From: Liolophura sinensis
Taxonomy: Eukaryota; Mollusca; Polyplacophora; Chitonida; Chitonidae
Direction: 5' to 3'
NCBI RefSeq assembly: GCF_032854445.1
Contig: NC_088305.1
Coordinates: 30,282,628 to 30,346,627, forward strand
Length of the DNA: 64,000 nt
The notes beneath the pieces were generated by a model. It did not search any database. It was not told the origin of the DNA and saw nothing but the letters and a program-made list of their open reading frames with translations. Positions 11,460 through 24,080 of the stretch are shown here, piece after piece. The position numbers and the translations under genes were made by a program. Numbering within the stretch: position 1 is the first letter of the stretch; each line of letters opens with the position of its first letter.

Positions 11460-12530
11460 CTGCTTTACAGCGTAAAACATCAATCAAATAAATAAATAAA
11501 CGTGCATCTATACGTGCGTGGGTGAGTGCAGGGAATATAGATGTCCAGACGGTTAGCAGACGCCTGATGAATTGCAGTTAACATCACTGCACGTTTTTAA
11601 ATTAATTCTGCTGAAGCCACGATGCTAGGTGACGTGTAAGTTGCTAATTGTATAGCATTTCCATGAGCAGCTGGACTGGAACGGAACGCTAACTGAGATA
11701 ATCAGACAAGATGTTCGGTTTCAAGGGTTACGGGTGACCAGTTGCCAACTATCACACTGTTGTCGCTGCTCTTGTTTTACCATATTGTATTTTTGTGTTG
11801 TATTTGTTAATAAACTAGCATTCTGCTGGTGGGCTGTTCATCCCAGAAGCCTCTTCCCTATGCAGTACTTTCAGGTGAATATGTATTAAATGTGATGACC
11901 ATCTAGAATTATAATATTTCTAGACCAGTGACATCTAATTAACTGTATTTCTTACCACCGAACCTTTGTGTGTAATTCTACTTCGTGCATAATTGTACAG
12001 GACGTTTAATTGGCTGTTTATAAGCACTTACTTTAACAGGTGGAATAAAATCCTCACTGAGGTAAAGTGACAAGAGACCGTATTTAAATGTTTTAAGTGT
12101 AATCTTTCGGTAGTACTGTAGTGTTGTACACAGTACATACACGTTTACTGCTGTTTATGTAATAGAAATTAATTGTTTGTTTGGATAAAACTCCAAAGAC
12201 GGCTGCAACGCTTCATAGCAGCCATTGGATCTGCACTGTCATTTTGTTTTTTTGTTAGAAAGCTTAAGTATTTTGCTTTTGACTGAAATATGTTTTAGTC
12301 AGGTGCTGTCTCATCCTTTAAAGCAGAAATATACATGCTTTTATCATCATTATTAAATAATAAGGGACAAACTTCAATGTTATTCGACAATCAATTCGCG
12401 TGTTGTGTTCAGAATTTGAAAAGCTTCGGCCAGCTTATAATACGTATCTACAACCACTTTCACAAAACTTCGGAAGTCAGTTTATCGTAACTTTTCTCGT
12501 GAAATTGTACGAGAAATTAGTGTTTTTAAG
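11460..12530. other. Unassigned part of unit 1
   Basis: AT-rich; parts recur in unit 2 (20860-21340). I see no gene. Confidence 0.6.
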
Positions 12531-12689
12531 TGGTAAGTGTTCTGAAAGTGTTCCTAGGGAGAAAATACCGTGAGTTTCTAGGAGTTATCTCCCTTAAATC
12601 ATCGTTTTCGATGTACAACATGTATATGGCCAACTCGAAGGATTCCCCAGATATAGCCTACATAAGATTAAGAGGTTTCTCACATTTAG

Positions 12690-13640
12690 TAACAAGCATT
12701 TCATTAGGTTTTGACCATGTGAGCCTCTTGTAGAATACAACCCGAAAATATTGGAAAGGTGTGTAGATACTTTGATTGCACTCTTTTCTGGAGTAATGGT
12801 ACGGGTAACTCTAATCGTCCCCAGCCGAACAAAACTGCTTCAGACTTGGTCGATGAGAAGCGGAATCCCCACAGTTTACGCCAGTTGCCAATTTTGTTCA
12901 TAGGCTGCTATACATACCTCTGTGCTATGTCAATATTCTTAGTACTGAACCAAACAGCAAAAAGGGAACAATTTATCTTCAGGATGAGGAGCAATGGCAC
13001 GTCATTAATAGCTCTATTAAACAGTGTTGGGGATAACACACTTCCTTGGTAAGCGCCATTGACGGGTGAAACAGAGCGAGAGAAGTCAGTACCTATGCGT
13101 ACCTGTATTGTGCGCTCGGAAAGGAAATCCCTAACCCAAGCGAGCATCCTACCCCCAATACCCATCTTAATTAACAATCGGCCCCACCACAACATATCAT
13201 AGGCTTTTTCGATATCTTCAAAATGCTACCAAGTTACATTCTTTATTTGCAAGTAATGTTGTTCGGGATGTTTCAGGCGAAACAACATGATCCATTATGC
13301 TTCTACCTTTCCTAAACCCACTCTGAAATATAGAAAATACTTCATTCTTGTCTTAAAACATTCAAATCCCACCTTTTCATTTTTTCCATGATCTCACAAA
13401 AAGTAGCTGTCAGTGTAGTTGTCCTATAAGACGTTTTTCCATGATGCAGGTAGTGCAAACATTGACCAAATGCTGTTTAAAAAACAAAACCAATACAGTT
13501 AGGCTACTTTCCGGTAGGTCCTTAATCATACAGAAGCTAGACCCGTCTTTCCCCAGGGGGAGGAAACTAAACGCCTGTTTAATGGCTGGTGTGTAACGTT
13601 GCAGCCATCTTTGGATATTTTATCCAAATTTTTAAGTTCT
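12690..13640 (-). mobile_element. Non-LTR reverse-transcriptase relic (Jockey/CR1-like)
   Basis: On the minus strand: IGGRMLAWVRDFLSERTIQV, GAYQGSVLSPTLFN (canonically PQGSVLSP), then further down NWRKLWGFRFSSTKSEAVLF. The frame is interrupted and the active-site FADD block is decayed. A sister copy is in unit 2. Confidence 0.8.
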
Positions 13641-14819
13641 ATTAGTGAAAAATCTTCTTGAATGGGCATATTCTCAAACATGATGTTGTTAAAATTTACA
13701 ATAAATAGGGAAGCGGTATTCATTTGATTTTGTGAATGATAGACCATCGTAATATGAATTACCATATATTTTCATTTTTGTGTTTTACAAGTATTTTTTT
13801 ATTAAAAAGTTCCTTTATTAGTATCATGCCAAACCTGATGCCAAAGAGCATTTACAGTGATCATCATTAACAGTAAGAAAAACCATCACATTGTAAAGTT
13901 TTTGCAGTTCGTTTTAAATAAAGCTTGTGATGAGAGACGAGTATAATACTCTCCAGGATCGGCTCAATGTTGCTCTGAGTTTTATGGGACGCACACCCAG
14001 GAGACAAAGACACGAAGATAACTGGACCAGGAGACATAGATAGTGTAGTCTATTTTACTACAGTTGTCTCTCTCCTTTTATACTCATTCGAAATCTAGTA
14101 TAAACATGTCAATCGTACAGTGTTACAATACAGAAATCCGCCTAGAAACCGAACATCATAAACTATGCTGTTAATTCTTAGTTACATAAAGAGATTAGGC
14201 TTTTCAAACCGGCCACCCCGATCTCTTTGGCAAACACAGCCGATTGCAATCTGCATCACATCAAATAGCGTTGATAAATCCGTCAAACCATTCAGTGCTT
14301 AGTGCAAGTCGATAAATATTTTCATAAAGACAACCACGTTTTTGACAGACGTTGAAATATTACACTGAGAAGACATCAAGAGTATTAAGGTAATAATATC
14401 TATTGTCTAAGTGATGCTAGAATGAATTCTGTCATTATAACACAATATTTTTTCCGTATTTAACATAATGTCATTTTAATTTAATAGAATCTTTAAGTCG
14501 AATTAATAGTGTGTGTTATATTTAACAGAAATATCTGCTGCAATAACATTCTAGCATCAATCAAACAACAAACTTTCTGTTAAAGTTAACAGATTATTTT
14601 TTTCAGTGTTATGTCTAGGCGTACTATGTACAATGTCTGCAAAGCATTCCTAGATGCATGGACTCTTAAACACTATACCAGAATTCTCTTCAAGGTTTGA
14701 ACTATACATAATAATCAAAGTATAGCACAATGTCACACTGACATGACTTACTCCAAGTTTATGACAATATCAACTTATCTAGGTACAGATTTAATCAACA
14801 AAACTGAGTAAAAATCAGT

Positions 14820-15165
14820 ATAAATTTCACAGAAATTCTCGTTTCGTCTCAGTTTAAAAGTCACCACAAACGATGTCTATTATATACGTGGTATATCTTA
14901 TGTCTCTGCTTAACTCTGGTTGAAAAATTCCACAAATGATGTCTTTCATATACCGGACATTTCTTTCAAACGTCTTTGTTCGTCTCAGACTGGAAGTGTC
15001 CGTAAGCGGTGTTTCTCGTAAATCTGACATGTCTCTCAAATGTCTCTGCTTATCTCCGATTGATAGTGTTATATACCGGGCATTTCTCTCAAATGTCTCT
15101 GCTCGTCACAGTTTGAAAGTGTCCACAACTGTCACATACCTGATATCTCCCTCAATAGTATGGCC
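14820..15165. repeat. Family array A downstream of peptide gene C
   Basis: About five units of the 65-bp satellite, ending about 40 bp before the stop codon of gene C. Confidence 0.85.
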
Positions 15166-15204
15166 GAGTTTCACAAAACAAAAAAATATTTTCTTTGCAC
15201 ACAT

Positions 15205-17486
15205 TTACACTCTTTTTAAGATTATGTTTCTAATCGCTTCGATGGCTTGCCACCAACGCGTCCATCGGGGCGTGACATTTTTCCGTGAGGGGGATTCACA
15301 CCAACGTTTAATGCAGCGTTCCTGTCCACGACGAGTGCATGTTTGACACATGGCGGAAGCCAGATGGACAACTTTTCCTACAAATAATGATCAGAAGAAT
15401 AAATACATTACAAGCAAGGTGAATGACTGTTATTTTCCTAACAACAAAATCACATTTATAATCAGAGCAACAGTTTTATTAAAAATAAATGTGTGTAGTG
15501 CAATATTTTACAGGACTGTAAACCTTTGCAACGTTAACAAATATATTGTCCTGATTACGCTCTAACGCGCGTTACATGCTGTCAAGAAATCATGTTTGTT
15601 AATCGTCAGGGGTATTCCATGAATCGCCTTCTCCCATAGTTTCACATTTTTTTTTTCAGTAGATATTATTTCCCATGTGAGTGAATTATGGAAATTGTCT
15701 TCCTTGTCTCTGGCGTTTTCTTCATAATTGTGTGTTATCTATAATCTAACCACCGTAGTATAAGTGAAATATCCTTGAGTAGGGCATATAATTTATTTAT
15801 TTATATATTTGATTGGTATTTTACGCAGTACTCAAAAATATTTTCCTGACACGACGGCGACCAGTACTAGGGTGGGAAGAAAAAGGCGTAAAAAACAATC
15901 AAATAAATATAAAGTTATCTATAATGTATGATAGGCGCAATAGTAATAAATCATCGTAATAAATAAAATCACAACCCAGGTCGTAACCTTAATTGAGTTA
16001 TAAAATGAATTAAAATTGGCGAGTGACTATATACCTGAATTTATGCAGGAAATATATCCAACGCGTGAGGCTGCCTGTTCCTCGAACACGGCGGCTTGTC
16101 GCAAGCTGATACACTAATCAGAAGCCTGGAATTCTCTCTCAGCTATGATATTGTTTAGTATTTGACACTAAATCAAATACAACGCATTTTAGTTAGAAAC
16201 GGTGACACGCAGAAGTTAGCACCACACTCTCAATCGCAACGGTGGTTTGAGATATAGCTTATCCCACACTGCATTGACAAACGTAAGAAAGATTTTAGTG
16301 TAAGTTTTTAGAGAGTTTTGTACACCCCTATACATGTTCCTTGTACAATTGAGGTCAACCTGTGTAGATATAAGTATTCAGACGGGCCTTTGTACTGCAA
16401 GTGTTTGTTTGGAGATGCCCAGTTACACGCATACTAGTATCTTTTATTCCATTTCTTCTTTTATACAGACAAGCTCTGTGTATTCTTTTTTGTTTGCACA
16501 GGATTATTTCTACCAGCATTTTGTAATGAATGCTATTGTCAGAACTGTTGTCACATTGTGTTCATGCAAGCTTTTACAGAAATCAACCAGTAAGGTAGGT
16601 CCTGGTGTATACATGACTTGTTGCCTTGCTAAAACATTTAATATTTTGAATAAAAGGTGATAGGTTATCGCCACAACGTCTCTGATACAATTTTCACAGC
16701 GGACCAGTCTTCTAATTTTCCATTTCAATTGCTATCCTGAACATGTAATAAACCTCATTATTACATATTAATAATTTCCAATGCAGCGGCTATCCTCGAG
16801 TTAGTACTTTCGTTGCTTTCAATTTAAAAAAATTCACTGTTTTATATATTTTTTCATCTTTCTTTTTTCGATCAACATTCTTTTCAACAGCGTTTTATAC
16901 ATCCCGTCCACAGTAAATTCGACAAATATATATATATATAGTCTTGACTCACTGGAACACTGAAACGCAATACACCAGGCACGACGCCTGACTGACTCGG
17001 AGCATTCTTACCCTCTCATGTCGAAGCAGGAAAGCCACAACGTAGCCACATCAAACCTTATAGAATTGACCTGCATGCGGCTTAAACCCGGCTCTCTGTG
17101 TTTCCAGGTTTGTACATATGTCCTATATACCTGGTGGTTCAGTAAAGCGAGGCTGGTCTTTTGAAGACAACAGAAAAACATTTGTAGAAAAGGAGCCATG
17201 AGGACATATTTCTCATTATAGCTGCGGTTACTGCAGCAGCACAGGAAGGCGCATTCAGCTCAAAATCCTCACCGTACCTGTATGAGAAGGTCTACCAGCA
17301 ACCCACTAAAATGCCGGCAACTGAAGTATACGTACAATAATTTTGAGTGCGGCATAAATCACAAATCAGGTAAATCAACACAAATTTCTTACTAAATCGC
17401 CATGCTTGGACACCCGAAAACCGCATTCTTGTCGCCAGGAGAGTAGACAACAGTAATAAAGACATCATCAATCGGCAGAGGTTCAT
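15205..17486 (-). CDS. Secreted cationic 4-Cys peptide, family member C (two exons)
   Basis: Exon 1 at 17486-17393, intron 17392-15378, exon 2 at 15377-15205 ending in TAA; 88 residues. The signal peptide is close to gene A, then RFSGVQAWRF precedes the phase-1 junction Arg. Exon 2 reads KVVHLASAMCQTC and RCIKRWCESPSR with C42, C45, C53 and C58. It is followed by a longer Trp/Arg-rich tail (RWTRWWQAIEAIRN) that could be an amphipathic helix. The intron holds old SINE pieces shared with units 1 and 3. It differs from gene E by a few substitutions, five amino-acid changing and two silent by my reading. Its kB site lies 346 bp upstream. Confidence 0.8.
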
Positions 17487-17831
17487 CTTGGTACGGCATC
17501 AACGCAATTGACTAAGCCACATACGTGATCGCAATTAAAACAGCCCAATGATGCCTTATTTCTAGGTGTGACGTTTTCATTTTGGTATCCAATGAAATCG
17601 CGTTGTAGAATGTCACTTGTGTTCTTATTGGCCAACACCTAAAGCAGTACCTGAATGGGGAGCCGGGGTGTTAGAGTCAGTACTGAAATGCAGGACGGTT
17701 TAGACGATGTGTTTGCTAATTTTAGAAATGTACAAGTACTGCTGTGATTAAAATTCTACACACGCTCAGTGTGAGACGACTGACTAGGTGAAGCCTGGAT
17801 TGATTTGTGACGCATGCGCGAAAAGTTTTTA

Positions 17832-17842
17832 GGGGAATCCCC
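17832..17842. promoter_or_regulatory. NF-kB/Rel-type site upstream of gene C
   Basis: GGGGAATCCCC in the same flanking context as at gene A, 346 bp from the ATG. Confidence 0.7.
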
Positions 17843-17939
17843 TTTACTTTCACCAATAGATTGGGCTTTTCCTGTACAGGAACCTCCACTGACTGTTAGC
17901 CGTTATATACGGAAGGCGATATAGGACATCTATGGAAGC

Positions 17940-19700
17940 CGATAGAGGACATCTCCACCTGTATTGCAAATAGACTGAAAATAGCATTAGATAAGATTAT
18001 ACACGAGTGGGAGTTTATTGCAGGCAGGTGTATTTCCGAAAATATAAACAAAAGGATATACCAGGGTTACTCCTTTCAATAGATTTTAAGAAAGCCTTCG
18101 ATTCTAATTCCCGAGAATTTATAGAAGAAGTTCTCGAATACTTGAAGTTTGGAAAAAGCTTTAGGAAATGGGTTAATGCATTCCACACAGTTATCTTCAC
18201 AGATGCGCTACGAAACAGACATATATATTGCCCTCCCTCAATATCAACCGTGGATGTAGACAGGGTGACCCAATTTTACCTTACATTTTCTCCTGTGTGA
18301 TGAAATACTAGGCTATATGATCAGAGGTAACACAAAAATAAAATGCATAACCATTAACAGTGCTGAGTTGAAACTTAGCCAGTTTGCCTGTGACACACAG
18401 CCAGTTCGCCACGGTTCATTACATTCTCTTGCTAAAGCATTAAAATGGTTTTATAAATACTCAGGCCTTAAAATAAATGTAGCAAAAAATATAGCAGTCT
18501 GGATAGTCCCTGTGTCTGGAGCTCATCTAAAATTATGTCAAGAAGTGAAATTAAACTGGGTCACACAAACATGGTATTAATTTTTCATCAGTCGGCTTTA
18601 ATAACATGTGGAAAATAAATTATTCAGTAAGAATACAACAGATTAAAATGGAATTAAAGAAATAGAAAGTCAGGAACTTATCCTTACGAGGAAAGATTAC
18701 TGTTATTAAACCCCTGCCCTCTCTAAGATGATACATTTATTGTTTTCTCCGCCAAACCCACCAGAAGACTCACTGAAAGAAATGAAAAGGGTACTTTATA
18801 AATTTATATAAAACGATGGGTCAGACAGAAAAAAGCAGATTTTGATAAATGATTTTGCTAGTGGAGGTATACGAATGATTAACTGGATTCCATATTTTAA
18901 ATCACTATAGATAAAATGGATTAGAAAATTAATTTTCAATGACAAAATTGGCAAAGAAAATGTATTAATAATAAAAACTATCAAATATTAAACAACATGA
19001 ACAGTGGTTACATCAAATATTTGCTACAATCAATGAAAAAAACCTTCCTGGAAAGACATTTTAATATCTTGGTACATATTCCACCAAAAATTGCAGGAAA
19101 GAACATCAGTAAATATAGTAAACGAACACTTGTGGTATAATTCGAACGTAAAACGTCCACACGTCTTTATCCAAATCCGTTTTGATAATAAGGTACGATA
19201 TATAAGAGACCTACTAGACAGGGAGGGCAAATTTCTATCATTTTCACAATTTAAGAAAATGTTTATGATTAAAGGTACATACCTTGACTATAATAACCTA
19301 ATTACAAACATTCCTAAACCATGGATCCAAAGTTTAGAAAAAAAGAGAACAATGTTGATTACTACTCGCCAACTTTCCCGATATCTTTTCAATTTCTACT
19401 GAAACAAAACTTAAATATATCGATGTTTCATGACGTGTTGAACCCCGATAATGAAAAACAACGTATTCATGATAAATGAGAATATAACCTTAAACTGAAA
19501 GAAATAAATTGAGCGAGTATATTTTATTCCATTTTTCACTGTACACAATATACAAAACTGGGGAATTTTCAATATCAATAATTACATAGAATAAACCAAA
19601 AAGATCGTATCTCTATAAAACAGACCGTAAAGATGGCGATGTTTGTGAAATATGTAAAACCACCAAAGAAAGAATATATCTATTAGATATAGCTTATTAT
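17940..19700 (+). mobile_element. LINE ORF2 relic (L1/Tx1-like), unit 2 copy
   Basis: Same order as 7800-9560, with LLLSIDFKKAFDS, KYSGLKINVAK and later C-terminal blocks. It shares the family's stops and adds its own. Confidence 0.8.
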
Positions 19701-19799
19701 TAAGATATGAGCGATATTGTCTTGTCATTGGTCAGAAAAAGAAAAAATATTTATATATTTAAAATGGGAGTAACACTGAATGAACTAGAATCTATGTTC

Positions 19800-20040
19800 C
19801 TCGATTCTCGATTGGCGTTCAGCATGAAAGGGATGGTGGAGCGACTGGTTGACCGGTAACGGTGCAATGGCTCGGGCGGTGCGGCTTAATGCCTTTGGTA
19901 AGGCGTCTCAGTGAAGCAGCACTAGATAAAAGAGCGGTGGAAATCCGTCCCGCGAAAAGGAGACACATTGCATGCACTCTAAGGATTCCTTCGTCGCCAT
20001 ATGACTGAAAAATTGTTAAGTACGACGTTAAACCATCGTG
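19800..20040 (+). mobile_element. SINE family 2
   Basis: Head with GATTGGCGTTCAGCATGAAA, body with AAGGCGTCTCAGTGAAGCAG and tail ATGACTGAAAAATTGTTAAG then TACGACGTTAAA. Tails of this type are widespread in mollusc genomes. Confidence 0.75.
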
Positions 20041-20323
20041 CCAGGTGGGGCAATGTAATTTGTTACAATAAAGCATTTATATATTAGAATAAATTCCTGT
20101 CTGAGGTAAATGAAAAAGACGCCGTATTTCACCGGTTACGTGTGACACCTATGACACTGTCGTCACTGCTCTGGTTTCACTCTCTATACAGTACATCTTG
20201 AATTATATTTGAAGACAGGAAATATGTAATTATGAAAATGAAACAGGACATATTTCTGCTTGATAGCAAAAACGTACTACAGAGTAACACGGAAAATTTA
20301 AAACTTAAAATCTTATTACAAAA

Positions 20324-20428
20324 TTAGAATCTCATTCTGATGCGAAATCCATCTCCTGAAAACCGGCGTCTCGTCAACAGGAGTGCTGTCAGCATCACGA
20401 AACACATCGTTAGCCGGTAGAAATTCAT
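20324..20428 (-). pseudogene. Orphan exon 1 of the peptide family (copy D)
   Basis: Same coding sequence as copy B, with the same lost donor and the same TAA after 34 residues. No 4-Cys exon follows before gene C. The upstream promoter block is present once. Confidence 0.7.
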
Positions 20429-21489
20429 CGAGGCACGGCAGGAGGGCAACTCCAGCACACACAACACTTGTAATCTTAGTGAAAACATAACCCGACGAGG
20501 TCTTTTGCTATTATTTTAGTAGCTGATCAGATTGAGTGTTAGGATGTTACCTGGGTTGTTATCAACCCACAGGTAACACCGTAATATAAACTGGAAACTC
20601 CCATACCCAGCAAAGACTTTTAGACGATAAGTAATCTATTTGTACAACTATACACTTTACATAATCAATAAGAGTTAACTTTATTACCTGGCACGCAGTC
20701 ACTCTGATAAGTGATCCTTTACTAGCAGTGGAAGGCTATCCCGTTCAGTTTTACTTGTTGGAAGTCCGTCGGGGGTGGGGGTGGGGTCCCCCTCCAGTTT
20801 TCCACAGACATCTGAAACCTAATAAATAAATTTAAAAAACGTGCATCTGACTTACGTATGACCAGTTACCAGCTATCACACTGTTGTCGGTGCTCTTGTT
20901 TCACCATAATATGTATTTTTATGTTGAATTTCTGAATAAACTAGCATTCTCTGGTGAACTATGCATCCCCGAAGCGTCATACCTGTGCAGTGCTTTCAAG
21001 TGAATGTTTATTAAAGGTGATGATAATTTAGAATTCTAATATTTCTAGACCAGTGACATTAACTGTATTTCATACCACCGAACCTTTATGTGTAATTCTA
21101 CTTCATTTAGTCAGGTGCTGTGTCACCCCTTAAAGCAGAAGTTAATATGCTTTTATCATCATTGTTAAATAATAAGGGATAAACTTCAAAGTTATTCGAT
21201 AATAAATTCGCGTGTTGTGTTCAGAATTTGAAAAGTTTCCACCAGCTTATAATACGTATCTACAACCACTTTCACAAAACTTCGGAAGTCAGTTTATCGA
21301 AACGTTTCTCGTGAAATTGTACGCGAAAAGAAGTGGTTCTAAGTGTTGTGAAAGTGTTCCCAGAGAGAAAATACCGTGAGTGTATAGGAGTTATCTCCCT
21401 TTAAATCATCGTTTTCGATGTACAACATGTTTATGGCCAACTCGAAGGATTCCCCAGATATAGCCTGCATAAGATTATGAGATTTCTCA

Positions 21490-22480
21490 CATTTAGTAAC
21501 AAGCATTTCATTAGGTTTTGACCATGTGAGCCTCTTGTAGAATACAACCCGAAAATATTGGAAAGGTGTGTAGATACTTTGATTGCACTCTTTTCTGGAG
21601 TAATGATACGGGTAACTCTACTCGTCCCCAGCGAAACAAAACTGCTTCAGACTTGGCCGATGAGGAGCGGAATCTCCACAGTTTACGCCAATTGCCAATT
21701 TTGTTCATAGCCTGCTATACATACCTCTGTGCTATGTTAATATTCTTAGTACTGAACCAAACAGCAAAAAGGGAACAAGTTATCCTCAGGATGAGGAGCA
21801 ATGGCAGGTTTAATAGCTTTATTAAACAGTGTTGGGGATAACACACTTCCTTGGTGAGCGCCATTGACGGGTGAAACAGAGCGAGAGAAGTCAGTACCTA
21901 TGCGTACCTGTATTGTGCACTCGGAAAGAAATTCCGTAACCCAAGCGAGCATCCTACCCCCAATACCCAGACCCTACATCTTAATTAACAATCGGCCCAA
22001 ACTCAACATAGGCTTTTTCGATATCTTCAAAATGCTACCAGGTTACATTCTTTATTTGTAAGTGATCTCGATATGGATGTTTCAAGCAAAACAACATTAT
22101 CCGTTATGCTTCTACCTTTCCTAAACCCACTCTGAGATATAGAAAATACTTCATTCTTGTCTAGAATCATTCAGTTTCCACCTTTTCATTTTTTCCATCA
22201 TCTTAGAGAGTGTAGATGTCAATGCAGTTGGCCTATAAGACGTGGCAAAAGATGGGTTCTTTGCCCGGCTTTTGTACTGCCATGACAGCTGTTTTTCCAT
22301 GACGCATGTAGTGCCATCTTTGACCAAATGGTGTTTAAAAAACAAAACCAATACAGTTAGGCTACTTTCCGGTAGGTCCTTAATCATACAGAAGCTAGCC
22401 CCGTCTTTCCCCAGGGGGAGGAAACTAAACGCCTGTTTAATGGCTGGTGTGTAGCGTTGCAGCCATCTTTGGAATTTTAT
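21490..22480 (-). mobile_element. Non-LTR reverse-transcriptase relic, unit 2 copy
   Basis: Repeats the relic at 12690-13640 with GAHQGSVLSPTLFN, and keeps an upstream block (SFATSYRPTALTSTLSKMME) resembling the early RT motif YRPI.L.....K..E. Confidence 0.8.
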
Positions 22481-23689
22481 CCAAATTTTTCCATTAGTTC
22501 CATTAGTGAAAAATCTTCTTTAATGGGCATATTCTCAAACATGATGTTATTAAAATTCACAATAAATAGGGAACCGGTATTTATTTGATTTTGTGAAGGA
22601 TAGAGCGTCGTAATGTAAATCACCGTATATTTTAATTTTTGTGTTTTACAAGTATTTTGTTAAAAAGTTCCTTTATTACTATCATACCAAACCTGATGCC
22701 AAAGAGCATTTCCAGTGATCATCATTAACAGTAAGAAAAGCCATCACATTGTAAAGTTTTTGCAGTTCGTTTTAAATAAAGCTTGTGATGAGAGACGAGT
22801 ATAATACTCTCCAGGATAGGCTCAATGTTGTCTGAGTTTTATGGGACGCACACCCAGGAGACAAAGACGCGAAGATAACTGGACCAGGAGACATACATAT
22901 TGCAGTCTGTTTTACTACAGTTCTCTCTCTCCTTTTACACTCATTTAAAATCTAGTATAAACAGGTCAAGCATACAGTTTTAAGATACAGAAATCCGCCT
23001 AGAAACCGAACATCATAAACTATGCTGTTAATTCTTGTAGTTACATAAAGAGATTAGGCTTTTCAAACCGGCCACCCCAATCTCTTTGACACACACAGCC
23101 GATTGCAATCTGCATCACATCAAATAGCGTTGATAAATCCGTCAAACCATTCAGTGCTTAGTGCAAGTCGATAAATATTTTCATAAAGACAACCACGTTT
23201 TTGATAGACGTTAAAAGATTACACTCAGAAGACATCAAGAGTATTAAGGTAGTAATATCTATTGTCTAAGTGATGCTAGAATGAATTCTGTCATTATAAC
23301 ACAATATTTTTTCCGTATTTAACATAATGTCATTTTAATTTAATAGAATCTTTAAGTCGAATTTATAGTGTGTGTTATATTTAACAGAAATATCTGCTGC
23401 AATAACATTCTAGCATCAATCAAACAACAAACTTTCTGTTAAAGTTGACAGATTATTTTTTTAAGTGTTATGTCTAGTCATACTATGTACAACGTCTGCA
23501 AAGCATTCCTAGATGCATGGACTCTTAAACACTATACCAGAATTCTCTTCAAGGTTTGGACTATACATAATAATCAAAGTACAGCACAATGTCACACTGA
23601 CATGACTTACTCCAAGTTTATGACAATATCAATTTATCTAGGTACAGATTTAATCAACAAAACTGAGTAAAAATCAGTATAAATTTCAC

Positions 23690-24040
23690 AGAAATTCTCG
23701 TTTCGTCTCAGTTTAAAAGTGACCACAAACGATGTCTATTATATACGTGGTATATCTTATGTCTCTGCTTATCTCTGGTTGAAAGATTCCACAAATGATG
23801 TCTGTCATATACCGGACATTTCTTTTAAACGTCTTTGTTCGTCTTAGACTGGAAGTGTCCGCAAGCGGTGTTTCTCGTAAATCTGACATGTCTCTCAAAT
23901 GTCTCTGCTTCTCTCCGATTGATAGTTTCCACAAATGATCTCTGTTATATACCGGGCATTTCTCTCAAATGTCTCTGCTCGTCACAGTTTGAAAGTGTCC
24001 ACAACTGTCACATACCTGATATCTCCCTCAATAGTATGGC
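23690..24040. repeat. Family array A downstream of peptide gene E
   Basis: Same short array as at gene C, ending about 45 bp from the stop codon of gene E. Confidence 0.85.
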
Positions 24041-24080
24041 CGAGTTTCACAAAACAAAGAAATATTTTCTTTGCACACAT

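Larger units (their letters stand above)
4450..13680 (+). repeat. Tandem segmental duplication, unit 1
   Basis: Collinear with 13.7-22.6 kb and 22.6-29.6 kb. Landmarks in order: array A (4600, 14820, 23690), exon 2 (5754, 15377, 24253), exon 1 (7335, 17486, 26356), kB site (7690, 17832, 26708), LINE relic (7800, 17940, 26820), exon-1 relic (10867, 20428) and RT relic (12690, 21490). Unit 1 is the most diverged and carries private insertions. The edges are approximate. Confidence 0.88.
13681..22560 (+). repeat. Tandem segmental duplication, unit 2
   Basis: Collinear with unit 1 and close to unit 3; for example 16334-16660 and 25204-25530 are nearly identical. The offset to unit 3 is a steady 8.87 kb across landmarks. 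The stretch 13.7-14.8 kb holds no gene that I can support. Confidence 0.88.

Noticed and set aside
14610-14810. 66-codon frame seen in unit 3 (23470-23670)
   Set aside because: Unit 2 has a stop at the same place (TTTGAACTATAC read as TGA); not maintained.
16334-16660. 108-codon frame with a Cys-rich product
   Set aside because: The unit 3 copy (from 25204) has a stop in frame, and it lies inside the gene C intron; not conserved.
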